A stretch of 64,000 nucleotides of DNA. Origin: Aquimarina longa SW024 (lineage in GTDB: Bacteria; Bacteroidota; Bacteroidia; Flavobacteriales; Flavobacteriaceae). A program made the position numbers and the translations under genes. Under the pieces are notes generated by a model that saw only the letters and a list, made by a program, of their open reading frames with translations, made no database searches and was not told where the DNA came from. The DNA lies in the NCBI RefSeq assembly GCF_001401755.1, contig NZ_KQ474105.1, positions 634 to 64,633 of the forward strand, given 5' to 3'. How positions within the stretch are numbered: position 1 is the first letter of the stretch; each line of letters opens with the position of its first letter. Shown here in pieces: positions 22,921 to 32,200 of this stretch.

Positions 22921-24096
22921 TTATTTTTTTTGAGTTAAAATAGCCCTCTCTAACATTGCAAGTTTTTCTTTTAAAGATTCCATATCTTTATATACTTTTT
23001 CTTTTTCCTTATTTGCTTGGATTAAATGAAGAGTTAGCTCTTCTATTTTAATCATTTGTAAACGCTGCATTTCGCCTAATTCAATACCACTTTCTTCAAT
23101 TTCTTTTGCTGATGGAATTCCTGGCAAATGATTATTTTCGTCTATATATGCTTCTATTGCAGATAAGGGGTCTAATTTATACCCATTATTGAAGACAAAA
23201 TCACCCCAGTCCTTTTTTAATTGGACAGTCATTTCCTCACAGATTATTTTCCCTTCGACTGATAAGGTGTACCCTTCTGGTATTGTTGTTGTTCCGATGC
23301 TTACTTTACCTTCTCTAAGCACTAATTCTGGTTTTGACCAATCTGTATTCGTTGATCCATCTTTTTTTGCAATATCAACTATTAAAAATTCTCCTGTAGG
23401 ACTGAACTCCAATTTGGCAGCAGCAGCATTACTATTGTGTTTTCTCCATCCATCATTCCAGTAACCATTCCAGCTTAAAGCTTTATGTCCACCATCGTGA
23501 ACTGTTAATGGCGAAACATCATTTCCTATATCTCTTCCTACTTGTAGGATCTCTTTTGGAGAAACAGATCCGATACCAACATGTCCAGAATTTTCGATAG
23601 AAAAACTTTTTCCTCCACCAACAGAGGCGGTTTGAAACACGTAATGTCCGCGTGCACTTCCCGAGGTTTCTACAAAAAGCCCCTGAACATTGGTTGGGGT
23701 ATGGCCTGAAACACCTGAGGTTCCAACCACATGTAATTTTGTCTTAGGATAATAAATACCAAGACCTACATTGCCACCTAAAAAAGCAAAATCACTTTCA
23801 GCATTCAAATGTAGGTAGTTATTAGATGGTCCTATTAAGCTTAGATTTGCTCCTCCTGATCCTGAAGCGCCTTGAATTGAACCAGTATGCAATCGAATTT
23901 TTGATTCGTGACCTCTGGAAATTCCATTTCCTCTCACTCTTAAGTGTCCATCAATATCTAGTTTTTCAGATGGATTGGTTATTCCTATACCTACATTATC
24001 ATTTGTATGAATTATTCCAGTGGTATTATCATCCCACTGAGCAAAGGTTATGCCTGTGCTTAATACGAAGGAAGCAAAAATTATTAGTTCTTTCAT
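22921..24096 (-). CDS. Tail-fibre-like surface protein
   Basis: 391 aa. Signal peptide MKELIIFASFVLSTGITFA. It has several beta-repeats of the form VGIGxxxPxEKLxVxG (VGIGITNPSEKLDIDG, VGLGIYYPKTKLHVVG, VGIGSVSPKEILQVG), typical of Bacteroidetes phage-tail-like or trimeric surface proteins. The C-terminus has NNHLPGIPSAKEIEESGIEL and a 60-residue coiled coil (IKIEELTLHLIQANKEKEKV). The NNHLPGIPSAKEI motif recurs in many such proteins. It probably forms a surface fibre. A paralogue lies upstream. Confidence 0.8.
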   Translation of the reverse strand: MKELIIFASFVLSTGITFAQWDDNTTGIIHTNDNVGIGITNPSEKLDIDGHLRVRGNGISRGHESKIRLHTGSIQGASGSGGANLSLIGPSNNYLHLNAESDFAFLGGNVGLGIYYPKTKLHVVGTSGVSGHTPTNVQGLFVETSGSARGHYVFQTASVGGGKSFSIENSGHVGIGSVSPKEILQVGRDIGNDVSPLTVHDGGHKALSWNGYWNDGWRKHNSNAAAAKLEFSPTGEFLIVDIAKKDGSTNTDWSKPELVLREGKVSIGTTTIPEGYTLSVEGKIICEEMTVQLKKDWGDFVFNNGYKLDPLSAIEAYIDENNHLPGIPSAKEIEESGIELGEMQRLQMIKIEELTLHLIQANKEKEKVYKDMESLKEKLAMLERAILTQKK

Positions 24097-24443
24097 TTGT
24101 TAAAGGTTTTAAAGTATTTGTTTGATATTGGTTTATATAAGTAATTGGAATAATTACTATTATTTGATCTCTCATTGAGAATTTAATTTCCTAAAACTTA
24201 CTTAGAAGGTAAAGCGTTTATTTTAGAAGTCTTGTGATCGCGTTCTGAGAACATTGGTTCGTTTGTACTTAAGTAAAGTTCAATTTTATATGCTATACAT
24301 AGGTAAAAGCCAAGAGGATTACCACTACATTTTGTCGCTATATTTAAAAATTCCGAATAATAGAAAGTAATCTCAAGAGTTTTTTGCTTATATTTAGGAA
24401 GAGAATACTTCTCGAAATTAGGAAATTTTCTCTAAAGGAATAA
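24097..24443. other. Intergenic region with nothing recognised
   Basis: About 350 bp of AT-rich sequence between the two tail-fibre-like genes. No ORF, strong hairpin, repeat or clear TAnnTTTG promoter was seen, though a promoter for the downstream gene probably lies here. Confidence 0.4.
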
Positions 24444-25472
24444 TCATCCTTTTTTAGAACTCAATTTTCCTTCTAAATCTTTAATACGTTTTTCCTGCTC
24501 AATAGTATATAAAGTAAGTTCCTCTACTTTTTGTAATAAAATATTGGTCATTTCTTTTAGTTGTAACCCTTCTTCTTGTATTTCTTTAGCAGAAGGGACA
24601 TTGGGTAAATGATGATTTTCTTTAGTAAAAATTTCTACTTCTTCTAGACTTGGCATAGTATAACCTTCCTTTAAGCTAGAAATACCCGTATAATACTTTT
24701 CAAAAACGTAATCAGCGGGGATCTCTAGATCCACCAGTATTTCTTTACAGTGTATTTTCCCGTTTACAGTTAATTTATGATCAGGATTTTTAGTTCCTAT
24801 ACCTAAATTTCCATCGATGTTCACTTTGTTTCCATGAATTTCTGTTCCTCCTTCAAAATCTCCAGCATAGTTAAGTATTAATCTGTCATTAGTATAATGC
24901 ACCATAGCTCTTTGTGATGTATTACTTCCTTTGTCTCTTCCGTCATTTAACCCTAATCTAAAGTCTGAGTTATCCATCAAAATTTGACCCGTTACATGAA
25001 TATTACCATGTACATCTAACTTTTCACTCGGTTTATCTGTGCCTATACCCATTTTCCCATCTCTTCTTATCCTTATTTCACTACCCCAGAAATCTACAAA
25101 GTGCCTATTTAACTTTAGTATTTTAGATTTTTTAATCTTAAAAAATATATCCTGATCAGATGTCATTGTCATTTCGTTATCTCCAGGTCCTATTAACCTT
25201 ACAGCAGCAAATCCAGGATATCCAGCATATGTATGAATTTTAGCAGGACCAATATGAACTTTGGTTGTAGTTCCAGGATAAGATCCTGTCGTTGGTATAC
25301 CTCTTACTCTCAAATTTCCATTTATATCCAATGTTTCTGTAGGCTCAGAAGTTCCTATTCCCACATTTGTAGTGGTTCCATTGGTTACAGGCTCAGCTCC
25401 ATTAGGAGAATACAATTGAGCAAAAGTAGAGGTGCTGGCTAAGATTAGCCCAATGATGATTGAATTTTTCAT
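24444..25472 (-). CDS. Second tail-fibre-like surface protein
   Basis: 342 aa, a paralogue of the preceding gene. Signal peptide MKNSIIIGLILASTSTFAQ. It has repeats VGIGTSEPTETLDINGNL, MGIGTDKPSEKLDVHGNI and LGIGTKNPDHKLTVNGKI, then ENHHLPNVPSAKEIQEEGL and a C-terminal coiled coil (VEELTLYTIEQEKRIKDLEG). It lacks a T9SS domain, so its export route is unclear. It is separated from its paralogue by about 350 bp and from the upstream gene by 46 bp, so the latter pair may share a transcript. Confidence 0.8.
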   Translation of the reverse strand: MKNSIIIGLILASTSTFAQLYSPNGAEPVTNGTTTNVGIGTSEPTETLDINGNLRVRGIPTTGSYPGTTTKVHIGPAKIHTYAGYPGFAAVRLIGPGDNEMTMTSDQDIFFKIKKSKILKLNRHFVDFWGSEIRIRRDGKMGIGTDKPSEKLDVHGNIHVTGQILMDNSDFRLGLNDGRDKGSNTSQRAMVHYTNDRLILNYAGDFEGGTEIHGNKVNIDGNLGIGTKNPDHKLTVNGKIHCKEILVDLEIPADYVFEKYYTGISSLKEGYTMPSLEEVEIFTKENHHLPNVPSAKEIQEEGLQLKEMTNILLQKVEELTLYTIEQEKRIKDLEGKLSSKKG

Positions 25473-25518
25473 AGTTGTGTGAGATTTAAATTTATTTCTG
25501 ATTAATAGGTTATGGTTC

Positions 25519-26184
25519 TTATTTTTTATAAAATGCTTTGTTAATTACTCCTGATGTTGTTTGTAGCCTTATATAGTATAGGCCTACAGGTAGTTTTGTT
25601 ACTCGTAGTGTATTATTAGGTATTATTTTTCCTTTGGAACATGGAACTCCCAGTGAGTTAAATATTTTATATCCAAGAATAGATGTATTGGTCTGTATGG
25701 TGAGTTCTGTAGTGACAGGATTAGGAAAAATAGTTATCTTATTTCGTAAACTTTTGGGTTTATTACTTTCTTCTGGATAATAATAATTGTTACGAGTTGT
25801 AGGTTTTTTGTTAGGAAGCTTTTCTCCATAAAAATCACTAGGTTGATCTTCTGTATTTCCTCCGATCAAGGTACCACGAGATTTTGGTTCTGTTGGTTCA
25901 TTATTATTTATAATATAAGGTAAAATAGTTATTTTTTTTCCGCTAATGGGTGTTATTGTAATCTTTCCTTGAGTAGTTATTATGCTTGAACTTATTGTGG
26001 TCTCAAGTCCATCTTCATGAGTGGTAGTTATTGAGATATTTCCTTTGCAATTTTTCATGCTAATGTTGTCAATAGCTCCGTCAAGGGTATCTCTGCAATC
26101 GATTGGATGTGGCTGACTCTGTTGAGGGTATAGATAGAATCCAAATAGAAGTAACCCTATAGAGATTATTATTTTTGATTTCAT
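25519..26184 (-). CDS. Secreted protein with a T9SS C-terminal sorting domain
   Basis: 221 aa. Signal peptide MKSKIIISIGLLLFGFYLYP. The mature part starts QSQPHPIDCRDTLDG and is Thr/Asn/Pro-rich and low-complexity in the middle (EPTEPKSRGTLIGGNTEDQP). The last 75 residues are a T9SS type A domain: NKITIFPNPVTTELTIQTNT, LGYKIFNSLGVPC, LPVGLYYIRLQTTSG. It is the first gene of the minus-strand surface-protein set and is divergent from the kinase gene across a 96-bp spacer holding two dyads. Confidence 0.82.
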   Translation of the reverse strand: MKSKIIISIGLLLFGFYLYPQQSQPHPIDCRDTLDGAIDNISMKNCKGNISITTTHEDGLETTISSSIITTQGKITITPISGKKITILPYIINNNEPTEPKSRGTLIGGNTEDQPSDFYGEKLPNKKPTTRNNYYYPEESNKPKSLRNKITIFPNPVTTELTIQTNTSILGYKIFNSLGVPCSKGKIIPNNTLRVTKLPVGLYYIRLQTTSGVINKAFYKK

Positions 26185-26197
26185 ATTTTAAGATTTG

Positions 26198-26250
26198 TAC
26201 CAAAATTGGTATTATTATTACAGTAAATAAATACCATGAATATGGTATTT
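26198..26250. promoter_or_regulatory. Two related dyads between divergent surface-protein and kinase genes
   Basis: TACCAA-AA-TTGGTA (26198-26211) and AAATACCAT-GAAT-ATGGTATTT (26229-26250) share the half-site TACCA/TGGTA and lie in the 96-bp shared promoter region. They look like operators for the NarL-type regulator encoded next door or for another dimeric regulator. Confidence 0.45.
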
Positions 26251-26280
26251 TTGTTTACCAATAGACTTAAAACCTGATTT

Positions 26281-28167
26281 TTGAAAAAAATTTACTTATC
26301 CTTTATTATTATTAGTTATGTTTTTTATGGCTTTTCTCAAGAAAGAAATGGTGTTAAAAAAGCCTTAAAGCAATATGAATATTATAAGAACATAAACTTA
26401 ACCAAGGCAAACGAATATATCAGTACAGCTGTTGATTTAAGTAAAGAAGCCCATGACAGCATTAGTTTGTTAAAATCATATCACTTTTTAGGGGATGTCT
26501 TATACAAACAACGTAAAATTGATAAGGCAGAACAAGCTATAAATAGTTCTCTTACTTTATCATTGATCAAAAACGAAAAAAAAATCACGGCTTTAAATTA
26601 CTTATTAAAAGCAAATATCGAACTTAGGAAAAATGACTTTAAACTAAGTTTTGAGTATTTAAACAAAGCTATAGAAATAGCAGAGCAGGAAAATTTTAGA
26701 AATATAATTTTTAGACTAAAAGTTACTAAATCTATTCTTTTTAAAAGGACAAAAAATTATGAAAAAGCCTTTTCTATATTACATTCTTCATTAAAGGATA
26801 TGGATAATGTAGATATAAACATTGCTGCCTCTATTCATAATTCTTTGGCAATTTCTTATTTAAGAAAAAATAAAGATAGCAGTGTTTTTCATTATAAAAA
26901 AGCCATCAGACTTTGTAAAAAGACTGAAAATAAGGTGTTAGAACGAAAGGTCTCAAGTAATCTTGCTGATGTTCTTATGACTTTAAAAAAGTTTGATGAG
27001 GCTTTTGAGTACTTAAATATAGCAGAAGCTTTGGCTCAGGAAACTTCCGATTACTCGGCATTGCATTTTACCAATACATCTTTAGGGATTTATTATGAGC
27101 AGATTAAAGATTATAGTGCTGCGGTAAAAAAATACCTAAAGGCGATTAACGAGTATGGCGAGTACATTGATGATAGCCAAAGGGCACATTCGTATTGGTT
27201 ACTTTCTGGTGTATTATGGAATAATAAACAGTTTGAAGAGGCATTCGATTATCAAGAAAAATACATTCTTTTAAAAGATAGTTTATTTACCGTAGAAAAA
27301 AATGAGACTTTCGAACGGTTACAAACCGAATATGAAGTAAAGAAAAAAAACGATCAAATTAAATTTTTGAAAGAAAGACAATTGTTAAAAGCAAAACAAA
27401 GAAAACTTATTTATGGTATTGGGAGTCTAATTTTATCGATGTTGCTTTTTCTTGTTTTTATGTATCGATTTCGGAATAAGTCTCAAAAAATTATTAGAGA
27501 ACAAGAACAACAACTACACGAAAGAGAAAAAAAACAATTAAAGCAAGATCAAAAGATTAAGCGTATTGAAGGATATGTAGAAGGAGAAGAAAAAGAAAAA
27601 AATAGAATTGCCATGGAATTGCACGACGGAATAGGAGGTCAATTGTCAGGGATAAAACATTTCGTTTCTTCATTACCAAAAAACACTGAAACAGCTGTAT
27701 TACTCAAAAATATTACTTCTGTTTCTAAAGAAGTTCGTTTATTATCTCATAGTTTGAGCTCTAACTATAGTATTCAGCAACCTTTTGATGATTTACTTAC
27801 CACTTTAAAAGATCGATATAAAAACCATTTTGATATTCAAATTTATCTTTTCCCTGAACAAGAAATCAAAAATTTGGAGGAAAAGAAGAAAGTTTTTTTA
27901 TACCGTGCGATTCAAGAACTGTTTAATAACATATATAAACATGCAAAAGCTAATGTTGTAAACTTATCTATTACAATATCAGATGAGATTGTCATGATTG
28001 TCGAAGACAATGGTATTGGTCTTACTACAAAAAACACAAAAGGTATAGGTTTACAAAACATAAAGGATCGCGTAACCCAAATGAATGGGGAGTTGTTAAT
28101 AGACTCTACTCTGGGTAAAGGTACAACTATAATCATTAAAATACCGAAAGTAAATGTTACCGATTAA
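26281..28167 (+). CDS. TPR-containing sensor histidine kinase, NarX/HisKA_3 type
   Basis: 628 aa starting with TTG; no in-frame ATG precedes the signal sequence KKIYLSFIIISYVFYGFS. Periplasmic TPR units (for example ALKQYEYYKNINLTKANEYI) fill about residues 25-330. A transmembrane helix at about 375-396 is followed by a coiled linker, the HisKA_3 box IAMELHDGIGGQLSGIKH with phospho-His448, and an HATPase domain with YRAIQELFNNIYKHAKAN and VEDNGIGL. It overlaps the response regulator by 14 bp, so the pair is co-translated. It probably senses a periplasmic or surface cue and may control the divergent surface-protein genes. Confidence 0.9.
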   Translation: MKKIYLSFIIISYVFYGFSQERNGVKKALKQYEYYKNINLTKANEYISTAVDLSKEAHDSISLLKSYHFLGDVLYKQRKIDKAEQAINSSLTLSLIKNEKKITALNYLLKANIELRKNDFKLSFEYLNKAIEIAEQENFRNIIFRLKVTKSILFKRTKNYEKAFSILHSSLKDMDNVDINIAASIHNSLAISYLRKNKDSSVFHYKKAIRLCKKTENKVLERKVSSNLADVLMTLKKFDEAFEYLNIAEALAQETSDYSALHFTNTSLGIYYEQIKDYSAAVKKYLKAINEYGEYIDDSQRAHSYWLLSGVLWNNKQFEEAFDYQEKYILLKDSLFTVEKNETFERLQTEYEVKKKNDQIKFLKERQLLKAKQRKLIYGIGSLILSMLLFLVFMYRFRNKSQKIIREQEQQLHEREKKQLKQDQKIKRIEGYVEGEEKEKNRIAMELHDGIGGQLSGIKHFVSSLPKNTETAVLLKNITSVSKEVRLLSHSLSSNYSIQQPFDDLLTTLKDRYKNHFDIQIYLFPEQEIKNLEEKKKVFLYRAIQELFNNIYKHAKANVVNLSITISDEIVMIVEDNGIGLTTKNTKGIGLQNIKDRVTQMNGELLIDSTLGKGTTIIIKIPKVNVTD

Positions 28168-28762
28168 CATCATAGTAGTAGATGATCATCATCTTGTTTT
28201 AAATGGGCTAAAAGCTTCTTTAGAAAAATACCGCTTTATCAATACTATACATACATTTACTAATGTGAAAAAGGCTATTTCTTTTATATATAAAAATACA
28301 ATCGATTTAGTTATTACCGACATTTCTATGCCAGAAATTAATGGAATCGAATTTATTAGAAAGATAAAACAACACGATACTACTTTAAAAATACTTGTTA
28401 TAAGTATGTTTAAACCTTTGCATTATGAAAAAAACTTTTATGACGGTTATCTTTTTAAAGATACTGATATTACAATTATTACAGAAGCAATACAAAAAAT
28501 TGTTTACGAACAGAAGACCTTTTTTTTTGAAGAAATCTCTAATTTAGAAAAACTAAGTTTTTCTAAATCGATAGTTACCAAAAGAGAAAAAGAAATCATA
28601 CAATTAATTGCAAAAGAATTTACTGTATCAGAAATTGCAGAACAACTTTTTATTAGTAAACACACGGTAGAAACACATAAAAAAAATATATTTTATAAAC
28701 TGCAGATAAAAACCAATGTAGGGTTAATCAAAAAAGCATTTCAACTGGGATATATTAGCTAG
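28154..28762 (+). CDS. NarL/LuxR-family response regulator
   Basis: 202 aa. The receiver domain has the acidic pair in VVDDHH (10-11), phospho-Asp56 in LVITDISMPEINGIEF and Lys in GYLFKDTD. The alpha3-beta5 segment is short (SMFKPLHYEKNFYDG), a mild departure from the family. The C-terminal HTH covers TKREKEIIQLIAKEFTVSEI to KHTVETHKKNIFYKL. It overlaps the kinase gene by 14 bp. It is the cognate regulator by position, and the dyads at 26198-26250 are candidate sites. Confidence 0.9.
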   Translation: MLPINIIVVDDHHLVLNGLKASLEKYRFINTIHTFTNVKKAISFIYKNTIDLVITDISMPEINGIEFIRKIKQHDTTLKILVISMFKPLHYEKNFYDGYLFKDTDITIITEAIQKIVYEQKTFFFEEISNLEKLSFSKSIVTKREKEIIQLIAKEFTVSEIAEQLFISKHTVETHKKNIFYKLQIKTNVGLIKKAFQLGYIS

Positions 28763-28995
28763 TATTTCCTTGCAAGTGTTTATATCTATAGTTCAAATTT
28801 TAAGTAATAGCTAAACAAAAATACTTTATACTAAAATCCTATATCAGAAAAATTCAACAAGAACTTTACTCTTATTTCTCAAAATCCTTCCTAATATCTC
28901 TTTTACTAATTTATCTTTCATTTTCAGATGGATAGACTTTTTGTCACTCTTAATTCAATAAATATAAATATGGGCACTATCATAACTTCTATCAA

Positions 28996-29176
28996 ACCTG
29001 AGTTCGACCTAAGTTAAAATATTTAAAAAAGCGTCAATTCGAGTGGTTTTTCAGAATGAAATGAAGAAAAATTGTATCGAGAACAGCTTTTTTAGATAGA
29101 AAATCACTATTCTTGATACGATCTTCCTTCGTCAGATCACTCGAATTGAAGTGATTTTCTTACGTCGATCTCAGGT
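28996..29176. mobile_element. 181-bp MITE-like element with IS982-type ends
   Basis: The left end ACCTGAGTTCGACCTAAG and the inverted right end ACCTGAGATCGACGTAAG differ at two of 18 positions. Each differs by one from the IS982-like end at 4963-4980. The element is flanked by an exact 8-bp direct repeat TCTATCAA (28988-28995 and 29177-29184), the target duplication of a real transposition. Inside, CAATTCGAGTG/CACTCGAATTG and ATTGTATCGAGAA/TTCTTGATACGAT extend the palindrome, so nearly the whole element can fold as a hairpin. There is no ORF. Confidence 0.85.
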
Positions 29177-29280
29177 TCTATCAAAATGTATATCCAACCC
29201 AAACTCGTAATTTCCTTTTTATAACAAACTATTAACCTTACACACTCTTAACAAATAGATTACGATCTAATTTCTAGCTT

Positions 29281-32200
29281 CTATTCTACAATTCCTTCCC
29301 CTTCTAAATACAGTTCTTCTAACTGTTCTTTGATGTTATCAGATGGATTTGCCCACATACCTCGCTGTATTGCTTCTAGCAATCGTTCGCTCATATCTTT
29401 TAATGCCCAAGGATTGTTTTGTTGTATAAACTCTTTATTCTCTGGATTTAGTAAATAGTTTTCGGTAATGCCTTCGTACATAAAATCATCTATGAGATTA
29501 GTAGTTGCATCATAGGCAAAGAGATAATCGAGCGTAGCTGCCATTTCAAAGGCTCCTTTATACCCATGCCGTTGCACTCCTGCAATCCACTTAGGATTAA
29601 TTACCCGTGATCGATATACTTTTAGCAACTCTTCCTTTAATGTTTTTACTTTAGGATTTTCTGGTCTGGAGTGATCTCCAAAATATAGTTCGGCATCGCT
29701 TCCTTTTACTGTTTTTACAGCATTTGCGAGTCCTCCATGAAACTGATAGTAATCATCACTATCCAAAATATCATGTTCTCTATTGTCTTGGTTTTGCATT
29801 ACAATCTGCATCGCTTGTAATCGATACTGAAATGACTCATGTGCAGAAACTCCTTTTTTAGAATTTCCGTACGCATAGCCACTCCAATTGATATATACTT
29901 TGGCAAGATCTTCTTGTGTCTGCCAGTTTTTCTCATCGATTACGGCTTGTAACCCCGCTCCATATGCTCCAGGTTTTGATCCAAACACACGATATAAAGC
30001 ACGTTGTGTTGCTTCTTCTTGTGGTAATCCTTGCTGTTGCCATTGGGATTGTTCTGTCAAAAAACGTTTTCGAATTGGGTTATCTTCTAAAGTTTCATCT
30101 AGATTTGCCAACCGAGTAACTACCGCATTAAACAAATTAATCACATCGGGGAATGCATCTCTAAAAAAACCTGAAATTCGTAACGTAACATCTACTCTTG
30201 GTCTTCCTAATTGTAGAAGTGGTATCACTTCAAAATCGGTTACTCTACGGTTTGCGTTTTTCCAGATTGGGCGTACTCCCATTAATGCAAATGCTTGTGC
30301 AATATCATCTCCTCCTGTACGCATGGTAGAGGTTCCCCATACCGAAATCCCTATGGTTTCTGGGTAGTCTCCGTTTTCTTGTAAATATCGATCAATAATC
30401 AATTGTGCACTTTTCTCTCCCAATCGGTATGCCGTTTCGGTAGGGATAGTACGTACATCTACTGAGTAAAAGTTTTTACCTGTTGGTAAGAGGTCTAATC
30501 GCCCTCGTGTTGGTGCTCCCGATGGTCCTGAGGGAACATAATACCCATTAAGTCCTTCTAAAAGATTCGTTAACTCTTCTGTGGTTTGCACTACTTTTAC
30601 TAAGGTATTTGTTTTTATTTGCTGTAACTGCGTTGCTATTCTTGGATAAGACTCTGGCAAGATATCTTCATCCAAATATTTGATAAGCAATGTTTTTGTG
30701 ATATGTTCTAATTGCGCAACGACTTGTCCTGCTGTTTTGCAAAAAACTCCTTCAATAGTTAATGCTAACGGCTCTGTATATGCAATCTCCAGAATATTTT
30801 CTTGTATGCCAAAGTCTTTGGCTAATGCTTGTGTTATTCCTTCTTGATTATATCCTGGTACACGATGCAAAGCTATTAATAGATCGATAAGTTGTTCATC
30901 TACTGGAGCTTTTCCAAAAATATGCAATCCATCTCTAATCTGTGCTTCTTTCAACTCACATAGGTATCCATCTAATTTGACTAATAATTCATCTACATCG
31001 TCGGAGGCGATCCCTAAGTCTATTGTTAATTTTGTTTCATGTACTAATGTGGCAATTTCTTTTTCTAATACTCTGGATCGTTTTGGATCTAATGATGAAG
31101 CCTCATAGTATTCATCTACCAGATGTTCTAATTTCATCAGACTACCATAGGTTTCTGCTCGTGTCATTGGCGGAATCAGATGATCGATAATTACAGCTTG
31201 ATTACGTCGTTTTGCTTGCGTTCCTTCTCCTGGGTCATTGATGATAAAGGGGTAAAAATGAGGTAATGCACCAAATACAGCTGCAGGAAAACAGGTTTCG
31301 GGATCTAGAGATACACTTTTTCCTGGTAACCACTCCAGGTTTCCGTGTTTTCCTAAATGGATTACAGCATCTGCTTTATAGTGCTGTTGTAACCAGAAGT
31401 AATATGCCAAATATTGATAGGTTGGTGGTAAATCTGGAGAGTGATAAATTGCTTGTGGATCTTGATTGTATCCTCGCGAGGGTTGGATACTCACAAATAT
31501 ATTTCCTAATAAAAACCCAGATACGATAAATCCTGTACCTGTATAATAAGGGTCTTCTTCTGGTTGTCCCCATTGTGTTGTTACTTTATCTTGCAATTCT
31601 TTGGATAATGCTGAGAAACAGGTGTCAAAATCAGAACGGTCATAGATCAATGCATGCGGTCTTGTCATTGTAGTCGATACATCATTTGTGGTTACCTGAG
31701 TAATCCAATGCATTAATTCTGTACCACTTTGGGGTAGTTGTTCTCCTACAGTATATCCTTCCGCTTTAAGCGCATCTAATAACCCAATACAGCTTTCGGG
31801 GGTATCTAACCCTACTCCATTCGCCAAACGGCTATCTTTATTGGGATAGTTTGGTAAGATAACAGCTACCTTTTTATCTCTATTCTTTTTATATCGTAAC
31901 AATGTCCATCGCTGGGCTAACTCTGCCATAAACTCACAAGCGGGGAGGTGTGCTTCATATTTTAAGATCGAACTATCGGTAAGTGTATCTTTGGCTATTT
32001 CTTTTTTAAAGGAAACAGCACGCCCAATGATTCTACCATCGATTTCTGGCAATGCTATATTCATGGCAATATCTGTGGGTGGTAACCCAAAAAGTCCATC
32101 TTGCCACACTTCTTTATTAGCTGTAGAAAATATGGCTTGTAATACAGGTACTTGTAGTTTCTCGAAAATAAAATCAGACCCATCCATTGGTTTGATGGTA

